In this document: piece by piece, positions 26,386 through 36,892 of the stretch
How the letters are laid out: the number at the start of each line of letters is the position of its first letter
Numbering within the stretch: the stretch's first letter is position 1
NCBI RefSeq assembly: GCF_027925385.1
Contig: NZ_AP027142.1
Coordinates: forward strand, 1,036,001-1,100,000
Length of the DNA stretch: 64,000 nucleotides
Direction of reading: 5' to 3'
Source of the DNA: Methylocystis iwaonis
GTDB lineage: Bacteria; Pseudomonadota; Alphaproteobacteria; Rhizobiales; Beijerinckiaceae
Program-made: the position numbers and the translations under genes
Notes under the pieces: model-generated
Seen by the model: the letters and a program-made list of their open reading frames with translations, nothing else
What the model was told of the DNA's origin: nothing
The model's database searches: none

Positions 26386-27210
26386 CTAAACCGCCAGCTT
26401 CACCCTATGCTGCGCGACGGGAATCATCGCCCGGACCTTGCGGATGCGATCCACGTCGACGTGAGTGGAGACGAGGCCCGGACCGTCCGACGCCTTGGCC
26501 ACGACATGGCCCCAGGGGTCGGCGATCAGCGAATTGCCATAGGTGAAGCGCGTTTCATGGCCGGCCTTATGGGCGCCGGTCTGCCCCGGCGCGCAGAAAT
26601 AGGTCTGCGTTTCGATGGCGCGGGCGCGGCAGAGCACTTCCCAATGGTCCTTGCCGGTGACGAGGGTGAAAGCCGACGGCAGCGCGATGAGATCGGCGCC
26701 CTTTTCGGCGAGCGCCTGGAACAGATAGGGGAAGCGCAGATCGTAGCAGATCGCGCAGCCGACCGTGACGCCTTCGCAGTCATAGGTCACGACCTCGTCG
26801 CCGGGCTTGAAGGCGGCGCTCTCGTGATATTTCGCGCCGTCCGGCGCGGTGATGTCGAACATATGGATTTTGCGGTAACGCGCGACTTCCTTGCCGTCGC
26901 GATCGAAGGCGACGCTGGTGTTGTGGAGCCGCTCTTCGCCCGCAATCCGCTCGAGGATCGAGCCAGCGTGGATGAAAACCTTATGCTCGCGCGCCAGAGC
27001 GCGGCACATCTCATAGGCGGGGCCGCCGGGCAACTCTTCGGCCGCCGCCATTTTCTCGGCGCGCGAGCCGCCGATGAAGTCGAAAACCTCGGGCAGGCAA
27101 ATCCAATCCGGCTTTTCCTGGGAGACGGCCCGCTCGATGAGGGCGCGGGCGGCGGCGAGATTGGCTGCCTTGTCGCCAATCGAATTCATCTGAACCAGTG
27201 TGACTTTCAT
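26386..27210 (-). CDS. Nitrilase-superfamily amidohydrolase (Nit1/Nit2-like)
   Basis: A 274-aa carbon-nitrogen hydrolase. The Glu-Lys-Cys triad can be seen: Glu in the region near CLPEVFDF, Lys in YRKIHMFDI and Cys in GCAICYDLRFP. The context and the KIHMFDI and ICYDLRFP motifs fit the branch that holds deaminated-glutathione amidase (NitA/Nit1) and omega-amidase (Nit2), i.e. metabolite repair. The start is ATG at 27210. Divergence within this family makes the substrate uncertain. Confidence 0.88.
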   Translation of the reverse strand: MKVTLVQMNSIGDKAANLAAARALIERAVSQEKPDWICLPEVFDFIGGSRAEKMAAAEELPGGPAYEMCRALAREHKVFIHAGSILERIAGEERLHNTSVAFDRDGKEVARYRKIHMFDITAPDGAKYHESAAFKPGDEVVTYDCEGVTVGCAICYDLRFPYLFQALAEKGADLIALPSAFTLVTGKDHWEVLCRARAIETQTYFCAPGQTGAHKAGHETRFTYGNSLIADPWGHVVAKASDGPGLVSTHVDVDRIRKVRAMIPVAQHRVKLAV

Positions 27211-27313
27211 TACCGCTCTGCTGTTTTCCTGAAGCCGCGCGGCGGCGCGTCTCTACCCGAATAAGACATTCTATACAGGCGCCGCGGGCGGCGTATAGGC
27301 TAAATCCTCGCGG

Positions 27314-27928
27314 TCAGGAGCCCACGCCCGCGCGTAAGGCCGTGAGGCAGAAATCGACCATTTCCGCGCTCGTTGGATGCGGGCGGTGTGCGAATTCGAC
27401 CATCAGGTGGGGATGGCAAAAACGCACGCAGGCGGTGCGAACGAGCTTGCTGGCGAGCTTGGCGTCGCCCTTGGCGAATTCGCCACTTTCCATGCCCGAG
27501 GCGATGATCCGCTCATAGATCGCGTCCAGCCGGTCGATATGGTCGTCGATCAAAGGCCAATGTTCGTTCAGCGCCGCCTCGACCATCTCGTGCAGCTTGC
27601 GATCGGCCAAATAGCGTTCGGCGTTCATAGCTTCGCTCGCCAGCACCAGCGTCCGCAGCCGCTCGGCGGCGGGGCCCGGCCCAGAGGCGAGGCGCTCGGC
27701 GGCCGCCTCCACTTCCCCCATCAACTGGCGGGCGACGGCCATATGGATCTCCGACTTGGAGCCGAAGAAGCGATAGACATTCGCCGGCGACATGCGCAGC
27801 TCGCGCGCAATATCGGCCACGGTCGTCTTCTGAAAGCCGATCTCGCGAAAGAGACGCTCGGCTGTCGCGACGATCCGCGCGCGCTGCTCGTTCTCACGTG
27901 CGTTGGGGGCGTCTTCGACTGCGCTCAT
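27314..27928 (-). CDS. TetR/AcrR family regulator
   Basis: A 204-aa repressor-type protein with an N-terminal TetR helix-turn-helix (FQKTTVADIARELRMSPANVYRFFGSKSE, about residues 32-60, cited in part) and a variable ligand domain. Its start overlaps the RND gene stop by four bases, so it is the last gene of the efflux operon and should control it by feedback. A candidate operator lies at 32195-32216. Confidence 0.92.
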   Translation of the reverse strand: MSAVEDAPNARENEQRARIVATAERLFREIGFQKTTVADIARELRMSPANVYRFFGSKSEIHMAVARQLMGEVEAAAERLASGPGPAAERLRTLVLASEAMNAERYLADRKLHEMVEAALNEHWPLIDDHIDRLDAIYERIIASGMESGEFAKGDAKLASKLVRTACVRFCHPHLMVEFAHRPHPTSAEMVDFCLTALRAGVGS

Positions 27929-30900
27929 TCCGCCGCCTCGCCGATGAATCCGGCGGGGAGGCCCGCTTCATCCGGCGCCGCGAGCTTGGCGCCCTCGTCG
28001 AGATGCTTGCGGAACCAGATCGCATAGAGCGCCGGCAGGAACAGCACGGTGAGGAAGGTCGCGACGAACAGGCCGCCCATGATGGTCAGCGCCATCGGCC
28101 CCCAAAAGGCCGAATGCGACAGCGGGATCATGGCGAGAATAGCGGCAAGCGCGGTCAGCGCCACCGGACGCACGCGACGCACCGTCGCGCCGATGATCGC
28201 CTCGCGATAATTGGCGCCGCCTTCGAGGTCCTGCCGCACCTGATCGACGAGGATGATCGAATTGCGCATGTCCATCCCTGAAAGCGCGATAAGGCCGAGA
28301 AGCGCCACAAAGCCGAAGGGCGCATGCGCCAGATTCAACGCGAGCGAGGCGCCGATAAGGCCGAGCGGCGCGCTCATCATGACGAGCGCGACGCGCGTGA
28401 AGTCCTGGAGCTGGAACATCACGATGGTCAGCATGGCGAGGCCGACGATGGGGAAGACCGCGAAGATCGAGGTGTTGCCTTTGGCCGACTCCTCGATGGC
28501 CCCGCCCATCTCCATCCGATAGCCTTGCGGCAACTGCTCGCGGATTTCGGCGAGCTTCGGCCAAAGGCGCGTCGAGACGTCGGGCGCCTGCACGCCGTCC
28601 TTGACGCCCGAGCGGACCGTGATGTTCATGTTGCGATTGCGCCGCCAGAAGATCGGCTCCTCGTGCTCATAGACGATCTTGGCGACCTGCGAGACCGTCA
28701 CCGGCTTGCCGTCGCGCGAATAGACGACCATGTCGCCGAGCCGCGCAAGGTCGCCGCGCTCGCCGGGCTCGGCGCGCGCCACGACGTCGATCTGGTCGAT
28801 GCCGTCGCGCAGCGTCGTGACGGTGACGCCCGAGATCACCATGCGCAGGCGATTGGAGACGTCCTGCGGCGTCACGCCGAGAAGACGGGCGCGATCCTGA
28901 TCGATGACGAGCCGCACGCTTGGCGTCTGCTCGTTCCACGAGAGATGCGGATCGTCGACGCCCTCGTCCGTCGCCATCACGTCGCGCACCTGATAGGCGA
29001 TGGCGCGCACCTTTTCGGGATCGTCGCCAATGATGCGGAACTGCACGGGGAAGCCTGTCGGCGGGCCGTAACTGAAGCGTTCGACGCGAGCGCGCGCTTG
29101 CGGCACGGCGCCATGGGCGATCGCCGCCTCGATCTTTTTCTTCAACCGTTCGCGCGCCGCAATGTCTTTCGCGACGATGACAATCTCGGAATAGGCTTCG
29201 TTCGGCAGTTGCGGATTGAGGCCGAGCCAGAAGCGCGGCGGTCCCTGACCGATATAGCTCGTGTAGAACGCCGCGTCGGGATCGTCCTTGATGAGCGCCT
29301 CGGCCTGCCGCGCCGCCTCCGAAGAGGCGCTGATCGAGGAACCCTCCGGCAGCCGCAGTTGAAAGAAGAGCTCCAGCCGCTCGGCATAGGGAAAGAACTG
29401 CTTCTGCACGACGATCATGCCTAAAATCGCCAGAGCGAAGACGCCCGCCGTCGAGGCGATCACGAGAAGCCGGTGGTCCACCGCCCAAGTGACGAGCGCC
29501 CGCAGACGCTTGTAGAACGGCGTGCGATAGATCTCGTCCGGATCATGCGCGGCATGCCCCTTGCCGAAATCGGGCAGGAGCTTCACGCCGAGAAAGGGCG
29601 TGAACATGACCGCGACGACCCAGGATGCGAGAAGGGCGATGAGCAGCACCCAGAACATGGAGCCCGTATATTCGCCGACCGCGGAATTGGCGAAGCCTAC
29701 AGGCAGAAATCCCGCTGCGGTGATGAGCGTGCCGCTCAGCATGGGAAAGGCGGTCGACTCCCAGGCAAAGGTCGCGGCCTTGATGCGGCTGTAGCCTTGC
29801 TCCATTTTCACCATCATCATCTCGACCGCGATGATGGCGTCGTCGACGAGAAGGCCGAGCGCGATGATGAGCGCGCCGAGAGAGATGCGCTGAAGATCGA
29901 CGCCGATCAGATTCATGAAGATGAACACGAAGGCGAGCACCAGCGGCACCGAGAGCGCGACAACGATGCCCGTGCGAAAGCCCAGCGAAACGAAGCTGAC
30001 GCCAAGAACAATGACGAGCGCTTCGAGGAAGGATCGGGTGAATTCGCCAACCGCGTCCTCGACGACCTTCGGCTGATCCGCGATCTGGTCGATGTCGATC
30101 CCGATCGGAAGCTTCGCGCGGATCTCGTCGACGGCGGCCGTCACAGCCTTGCCGAATTTGAAGACATTGCCGCCCTTCGCCATGACGGCGCCGACGACGA
30201 GCGCGGGCTGGCCCTTGTAGCGCGCAAGAAATGACGGCGGGTCCTCGAAGCCGGCATAGACATTGGCGATGTCGCCCAGCCGGATCACTTTGCCATTCGC
30301 CGGAACGGGAATGGCGGCGATCGCGTCGGAGCCTTTCAACTCTTCCGTAACCTGGATGCGGACACGATTGGAGGAGGTCTCGAAGACGCCGGCGTCATTG
30401 ACGGCGTTCTGCTTGGCGAGCGAGTCGAAAATGGCCTGCGGCTCGACGCCGAGATTGGCGATTTTGGCTTCGTTGAACTCAACGAAAATGCGCCGTAGCT
30501 GCTCGCCATAGACATCGACCTTCACGACGTCCGGCGTCTCGATGAGCCGCTGGCGCAGCGCTTCGACGACCTTGTCCAGCATGTTGTAATCGGCGCCGTC
30601 GCCGGTGACGGCGTAGAGCACGGCGTCGACGTCGCCATATTCGTCGTTGACCAGCGGCCCTTGCACCCCTGCCGGCAGATCGCCCTTGATGTCGTTGAGC
30701 TTCTTGCGGAGCTGATAGAAGAGCTGGGGAATCTCCTTCGGCGGCGTATTATCCTTGAAGGTCACCTGCATCGCCAGGAAGCCCGGCTTCGTGTAGGTGT
30801 CGATCTTCTCGAGATAGGGCAGCGTCTGAAGCTTCTTTTCGTAGAGATCCGCAACCTGGTCGCGCATCTCGCTCGCCGTCGCTCCCGGCCACAGCGCAGT

Positions 30901-31047
30901 GACATTCGCCACCTTGATCGTGAAGGACGGATCCTCCGCGCGACCGAGACGCAAATAGGAGTAGCCGCCTGCGACGGCGATCGCCAGCATCAGGAAGAGC
31001 ATGAGGGCCGGCCGCGAGACCGCCCATTTCGACAGGTTGAAGCCCAT
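27925..31047 (-). CDS. RND efflux pump inner-membrane subunit
   Basis: A 1040-aa proton-driven permease of the AcrB-like (HAE1) kind. The ends of the family pattern are seen: an N-terminal helix (ALMLFLMLAIAVAGGYSYL), two porter halves and two helix clusters. The central helix carries DDAIIAVEMMM; these acidic residues fit the proton relay. It lies 12 bp after the adaptor gene and overlaps the TetR gene. No outer-membrane factor is adjacent. The substrate class (drug, solvent or lipid) is not readable. Confidence 0.95.
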   Translation of the reverse strand: MGFNLSKWAVSRPALMLFLMLAIAVAGGYSYLRLGRAEDPSFTIKVANVTALWPGATASEMRDQVADLYEKKLQTLPYLEKIDTYTKPGFLAMQVTFKDNTPPKEIPQLFYQLRKKLNDIKGDLPAGVQGPLVNDEYGDVDAVLYAVTGDGADYNMLDKVVEALRQRLIETPDVVKVDVYGEQLRRIFVEFNEAKIANLGVEPQAIFDSLAKQNAVNDAGVFETSSNRVRIQVTEELKGSDAIAAIPVPANGKVIRLGDIANVYAGFEDPPSFLARYKGQPALVVGAVMAKGGNVFKFGKAVTAAVDEIRAKLPIGIDIDQIADQPKVVEDAVGEFTRSFLEALVIVLGVSFVSLGFRTGIVVALSVPLVLAFVFIFMNLIGVDLQRISLGALIIALGLLVDDAIIAVEMMMVKMEQGYSRIKAATFAWESTAFPMLSGTLITAAGFLPVGFANSAVGEYTGSMFWVLLIALLASWVVAVMFTPFLGVKLLPDFGKGHAAHDPDEIYRTPFYKRLRALVTWAVDHRLLVIASTAGVFALAILGMIVVQKQFFPYAERLELFFQLRLPEGSSISASSEAARQAEALIKDDPDAAFYTSYIGQGPPRFWLGLNPQLPNEAYSEIVIVAKDIAARERLKKKIEAAIAHGAVPQARARVERFSYGPPTGFPVQFRIIGDDPEKVRAIAYQVRDVMATDEGVDDPHLSWNEQTPSVRLVIDQDRARLLGVTPQDVSNRLRMVISGVTVTTLRDGIDQIDVVARAEPGERGDLARLGDMVVYSRDGKPVTVSQVAKIVYEHEEPIFWRRNRNMNITVRSGVKDGVQAPDVSTRLWPKLAEIREQLPQGYRMEMGGAIEESAKGNTSIFAVFPIVGLAMLTIVMFQLQDFTRVALVMMSAPLGLIGASLALNLAHAPFGFVALLGLIALSGMDMRNSIILVDQVRQDLEGGANYREAIIGATVRRVRPVALTALAAILAMIPLSHSAFWGPMALTIMGGLFVATFLTVLFLPALYAIWFRKHLDEGAKLAAPDEAGLPAGFIGEAAE

Positions 31048-31059
31048 GGCGCCGGTCTC

Positions 31060-32154
31060 CTAAAGCGACTGGCGCGTCATGACGCGCACTTTCCGGCCGG
31101 CTTCCAGCTTGTGGACGCCGAGCATGACGATCTGGTCTTTTTCGGAGATTTCCCCCGCGACCAACGCCGCATCCGAGGCGTAGCGGATGAGCTTGACCGG
31201 GGCGAGCTTCAGGCGGCCGTCGGCCTCGACCTTCCAAACCGAGGGGCCGTCGCCCTGATTATAGAGGGCCGAGAGCGGCACGCTCATAACGGTCTGGGAG
31301 CCAGGGGCCGCGATGGCGAGCGTCGCGCTCATGCCGAGCTGCACCGCCTGGTCGGGGTCGAGGATCGAATAGCGCGCGGCGAAAGTGCGCGTCGCGGCGT
31401 CGGCGGCGGGGCTCAGCTCGCGAAGCTTCGCCTGATAGGTCTTCCCCTTGTTGGACCATAGCGTCAGCGTCGCGGTCCCTTTGTCGGCCAGGGGAACGAA
31501 ATCCTCCGGCAGCGCGACCGCCGCCTCGAGCTCTCCGGAATGAGCGAGCTTGATCGCCGTCTGCCCGGCAATCATGACCTGACCCGGCTCGACCAGTGTT
31601 TGAGTCACCACGCCGTCGCCGTCGGCGCGAAGGGTGGCGTATTCGAGCGAGTTGCGCGCCAGCTCCAGCGCGCGTTCGGCCCGTTGCTGGCGCCCGCGCG
31701 CCTCCTGCGCGGCGGCGCGAATGCGATCGAGCGCCGCGTCGGTCGTCCAGCCGTTCTTGCGCAAGGCAAGCGCGCGCTTCTCGTCGCCTTGCGCCTGCGC
31801 CAGGACCATTTTCGCGGCGGCAAATTCGGCTTCGGCCTGCTCCGCCTGGAGCTTGAGGTCGTTTTCGTCCAGCGCCGCCAGGGGGGCGCCGGCCTTCACC
31901 TTTTGGCCGGCCTGAACGAAACGCTTCACAACCTTGCCGGTGACGCGGAAACCGAGGTCCGATTCGACGCGCGGGCGGATGGTCGCGACAAAATCCCGCG
32001 GCTGCGACTGCGCCGCGAGCCGCGGCTGAGCGACAAGCACAGGCCGATCATTGGACGCGTCGCCCGCCTGGTCGTGACGCTCGCAGGCCGCGAGCCCGAG
32101 CGCGACGATAAGTCCAGCAACCGCCGAAGGAATTGATGAATGAAGCTTGGCCAT
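31060..32154 (-). CDS. RND periplasmic adaptor (membrane-fusion protein), lipoprotein
   Basis: A 364-aa HlyD/AcrA-type adaptor. A signal peptide with lipobox LGLAAC lies near residues 19-24, followed by the lipoyl and beta-barrel segments (GFRVTGKVVKRFVQAGQKV, LVEPGQVMIAG) and a coiled-coil hairpin around residues 90-165. The ATG at 32154 is chosen; an open GTG at 32217 and an ATG at 32214 lie inside the candidate operator palindrome, which makes them unlikely starts. It heads the operon adaptor-RND-TetR. Confidence 0.92.
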   Translation of the reverse strand: MAKLHSSIPSAVAGLIVALGLAACERHDQAGDASNDRPVLVAQPRLAAQSQPRDFVATIRPRVESDLGFRVTGKVVKRFVQAGQKVKAGAPLAALDENDLKLQAEQAEAEFAAAKMVLAQAQGDEKRALALRKNGWTTDAALDRIRAAAQEARGRQQRAERALELARNSLEYATLRADGDGVVTQTLVEPGQVMIAGQTAIKLAHSGELEAAVALPEDFVPLADKGTATLTLWSNKGKTYQAKLRELSPAADAATRTFAARYSILDPDQAVQLGMSATLAIAAPGSQTVMSVPLSALYNQGDGPSVWKVEADGRLKLAPVKLIRYASDAALVAGEISEKDQIVMLGVHKLEAGRKVRVMTRQSL

Positions 32155-32474
32155 TGTATGAAGGGAGCCTCCGCTCGCCTGGACGAGTAACGTCTGATGA
32201 ATTTCAATATTCATCACTCGTCACGCGCGGTCAAGCCCTGACGGGCGGCGAACGGTCAGAATCTTGCTAGCGCCCTGAGCGCCGGCTCCATGCCGCTTGT
32301 CGAGGAGGATTCCTTCTTCTATATGCGGCCAACCCTTGCGGCAGGCTCGGGCGAACACAATCTTGGGGAACGATAGCGCTTCTGGATCGCGCGGCGGGCT
32401 CATGGCGAGCCGCTGTCCAGCAGCGTCGAAGGGACCGCTTCGGGGTCCAAATTCGAAAGCGAAAGGAACGACAT
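32155..32474. other. Divergent control region between the efflux operon and dnaK
   Basis: It holds the candidate TetR operator (32195-32216) and about 250 bases ahead of dnaK, including the dnaK ribosome-binding site AAAGGAA (about 32460-32466). No clear heat-shock operator or small gene was identified. Confidence 0.55.
32195..32216. promoter_or_regulatory. Candidate operator for the TetR-type regulator
   Basis: A perfect inverted repeat, TGATGAAT-6 bp-ATTCATCA, lies 40 bp upstream of the adaptor start. Size and symmetry fit a TetR-dimer site. Binding is inferred from position only. Confidence 0.5.
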
Positions 32475-34373
<1,899 letters not shown>

Positions 34374-34414
34374 GCGCGCTCTGGCCTCGAGCGGCCGAAT
34401 GCGCTAGCCAACGG

Positions 34415-34440
34415 AAGCCCGGCGTGAAAGCGCCGGGTTT
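34415..34440 (+). terminator. Rho-independent terminator of dnaK
   Basis: Stem AAGCCCGGCG / CGCCGGGTTT with a TGAAAG loop, followed by CGTT. It would separate dnaK from the mntA-hepT-dnaJ genes. Confidence 0.7.
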
Positions 34441-34474
34441 CGTTGCATCCAAGTGAGGCCAGGGAAGGCCCCAA

Positions 34475-34765
34475 ATGAGACCCTCCGCGGCGCTTGAATT
34501 ACATCGCAAAGCTGTCCGGGCGGCGGTGACTCGCTACCGCACGGCCAATCCGCGCGTGTTCGGCTCCGTTCTGTATGGGGAGGATCACGAGGGCAGCGAC
34601 ATCGACATTCTGGTCGATGCGCTCCCGGGAGCGACCCTGTTCGATCTTGGCGGCCTGCAAATGGACCTGCAGGGTATTCTGGGCGTGCGAGTTGATCTGC
34701 TGACGCCGCAGGAACTGCCTAAGCGCATTCGCGCCCAGGTGATTTCCGAGGCGGAGCCGATATGA
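34475..34765 (+). CDS. mntA: MntA-like nucleotidyltransferase antitoxin
   Basis: A 96-aa minimal nucleotidyltransferase. The catalytic motif GS-x10-DxD is complete (FGSVLYGEDHEGSDIDI). In characterised MntA-HepT systems this enzyme adds AMP to a Tyr of the HEPN toxin and so silences it. It overlaps hepT by four bases (ATGA), with AGGGAAGG before its start. Placed between dnaK and dnaJ. GC is a little lower than in its neighbours. Confidence 0.9.
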   Translation: MRPSAALELHRKAVRAAVTRYRTANPRVFGSVLYGEDHEGSDIDILVDALPGATLFDLGGLQMDLQGILGVRVDLLTPQELPKRIRAQVISEAEPI

Positions 34766-35154
34766 GGGACCGGAACGTCTTCCTCGTCCTCGACCAAATG
34801 TTGGAGGCGAGTCGCCGAGCCACGTCTTTTATAGAGGGAATGCAGGAACAGGATTTTCTCGCCGATGTCCGAACGCAGCAGGCGGTCGCCATGAGCCTTC
34901 TCATTATTGGCGAGGCGGCGACGCGGCTCGGACGAGATCACCGGGAGTTTATCGCGGCGCATCCTAACCTGCCGTTGCAACACATGGTTGGATTGCGCAA
35001 TCGGATCGCCCACGGCTATACCGAGCTGAACTTTCGCGTCATTTGGCAAACAGTGCTGTCAGACGTGCCGGAATTGCTTTGTCGCCTCGATACGATTTAT
35101 GAGGCTGCTGGAGAGCAATTAGGCGGCGCGCCGAACGGACCAACCGAAGACTAA
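34762..35154 (+). CDS. hepT: HepT-like HEPN ribonuclease toxin
   Basis: A 130-aa helical HEPN-domain protein (DUF86 type). The RX4HXY motif is intact (RNRIAHGY, around residues 77-84): Arg and His are the RNase residues and Tyr is the target of AMP transfer by the partner. The gene ends one base before the dnaJ ATG, so dnaJ may be translated from the same transcript. Confidence 0.9.
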   Translation: MRDRNVFLVLDQMLEASRRATSFIEGMQEQDFLADVRTQQAVAMSLLIIGEAATRLGRDHREFIAAHPNLPLQHMVGLRNRIAHGYTELNFRVIWQTVLSDVPELLCRLDTIYEAAGEQLGGAPNGPTED

Positions 35155-35155
35155 A

Positions 35156-36274
35156 ATGTCCAAACGCGATTATTACGAAGTCCTCGGCATCTCGAAGACC
35201 GCGACGGAAGTCGAGATGAAGATCGCCTTTCGCAAGATGGCGATGCAATGCCATCCCGACCGCCATCCCGGCGATGCGGAGGCGGAGGCGCGCTTCAAGG
35301 AGCTGAACGAGGCCTATCAGACCCTCACCGATCCGCAGAAGCGCTCGGCCTATGACCGTTTCGGCCACGCCGCCTTCGAGCAAGGCGGCATGGGGGGCTT
35401 CGGCGCGTCGGAAGGCTTCGGCGCCTCCATGGCCGATATTTTCGAGGATCTCTTCGGCGACGTCATGGGGCGGCGCGGCCGCTCTGGCGGGCGCGAGCGC
35501 GGCTCAGACCTGCGCTACAATATGGAGATCACGCTCGAGGAGGCCTATCACGGCAAGACCGCCTCGCTCCAGATTCCGACCTCGGCGACCTGCGAGGCCT
35601 GCGCCGGCACGGGCGCCAAGAAGGGCTCCAAGCCCAAGACCTGCACCACCTGCGCCGGCCATGGCCGCGTGCGCGCGCAGCAGGGCTTCTTCGCCATCGA
35701 ACGCACCTGCCCGACCTGTCAGGGGCGCGGCGAGATCATCGAGAATCCCTGCCCCTCCTGCTCGGGCTCGGGCCGCAAGACTGTGGAGCGCTCGCTCTCC
35801 GTCAATGTGCCGCCGGGCGTCGAGGACGGGACCCGCATTCGCCTTGCGGGCGAGGGCGAGGCCGGCATGCGCGGCGGGCCGCCCGGCGACCTCTACATTT
35901 TCCTGTCCGTGAAGCCGCACCCCTTCTTCCAGCGCGACGGCGCCGACCTTTATTGCCGTGTGCCGATCTCGATGGTCCGCGCCGCGCTGGGCGGTGAGAT
36001 CAAGGTCCATGCGCTCGACGGCTCGGAGGTCAAGATCAAGGTGCCGGAGGGCGCCCAGTCCGGCCGGCAGATCAAGGCCAAGAGCAAGGGCATGCCGGTC
36101 CTGCGCGGGCGCGACCACGGCGATTTGCATGTGCAGCTCAGCGTCGAGACCCCGCAGAAGCTCACAAAGCGGCAGAAAGAGCTCTTGGCGGAGTTCGAGA
36201 AGGAATCATCGCACGAGACGCATCCCGAGGAGCATGGTTTCTTCGCGCGGATGAAGGATTTGTTCGGGGGATAG
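35156..36274 (+). CDS. dnaJ: Chaperone DnaJ (Hsp40)
   Basis: A 372-aa co-chaperone. The J domain carries the HPD triad in [11 protein letters not shown] (about residue 33), a Gly/Phe-rich linker follows, and four CxxCxGxG-type repeats ([40 protein letters not shown]) bind two zinc ions. Translation starts 1 bp after the hepT stop, with no clear ribosome site of its own, so it probably depends on re-initiation or on upstream reading. Confidence 0.98.
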   Translation: MSKRDYYEVLGISKTATEVEMKIAFRKMAMQCHPDRHPGDAEAEARFKELNEAYQTLTDPQKRSAYDRFGHAAFEQGGMGGFGASEGFGASMADIFEDLFGDVMGRRGRSGGRERGSDLRYNMEITLEEAYHGKTASLQIPTSATCEACAGTGAKKGSKPKTCTTCAGHGRVRAQQGFFAIERTCPTCQGRGEIIENPCPSCSGSGRKTVERSLSVNVPPGVEDGTRIRLAGEGEAGMRGGPPGDLYIFLSVKPHPFFQRDGADLYCRVPISMVRAALGGEIKVHALDGSEVKIKVPEGAQSGRQIKAKSKGMPVLRGRDHGDLHVQLSVETPQKLTKRQKELLAEFEKESSHETHPEEHGFFARMKDLFGG

Positions 36275-36527
36275 CAGGGCGAGACTCGCCATATCTGGCT
36301 GCCCGTTGTGCGCGCGACTTTGGCGCGCTTGCGCGTCCGCTTCTTCGGCAGAAATGACAGTTGATCATAGCTGCACTGGGAAGCACGCGACCGCTCCAGT
36401 CCTTGCCAGTAGCTTAGCCGTTTGTTATAGGCTTTCCAGTTCTCAAGCGCGCCAGAATATCTAAGCAGACAAGCGGCCACCAGTCTGCGAGCGACTTATT
36501 TGTGTCGGTATTTCAAGGACTAAGAAA

Positions 36528-36794
36528 ATGAAAAATGCGGCGTTAAAGTTCTCTCGGGTGATTGTTGCTTTATTTGTCGGCGGATGTGCAACGTCGGGAA
36601 ATCCAACTGTCAAGTTCAGCCAGGATGTTTTGAAAAATCCTAACACTGGGCAAGTTGTTGTGTGTGGAGGGCGTATTAACGCTTCAGCACCCGCGATTTC
36701 CAGAAGGGCTTTCGAAGCCACCCATCAAGCGTGCGTCCGCAATGCAAAGGCGGTGGGCTATACGCACGAGTTGCAGGTGACCAGGTGGCCGTGA
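36528..36794 (+). CDS. Small putative lipoprotein
   Basis: An 88-aa product with a basic start, a hydrophobic core and a lipobox-like VGGC (Cys23), then a short soluble domain with two more Cys. An AAGGA site lies 8 bases before the ATG. Base composition is lower in GC than the surroundings, suggesting acquisition. The family is not recognised. Confidence 0.6.
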   Translation: MKNAALKFSRVIVALFVGGCATSGNPTVKFSQDVLKNPNTGQVVVCGGRINASAPAISRRAFEATHQACVRNAKAVGYTHELQVTRWP

Positions 36795-36808
36795 GCTGCC
36801 GCTAACAA

Positions 36809-36868
36809 GAACGCTGGTTTTGCTCTGGATTTCCCGATCGCTCGCTTTGCGAGCGTCGGGAATGACAC
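36809..36868. repeat. Repeat family B, half copy
   Basis: GCTCTGGATTTCCCGATCGC through GAGCGTCGGGAATGAC, with the same flanking CGGAACCAA seen at 5208. It lies between the lipoprotein gene and the 3' end of the permease. Confidence 0.85.
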
Positions 36869-36892
36869 GGAACCAACCAAGTGGATTACCTA

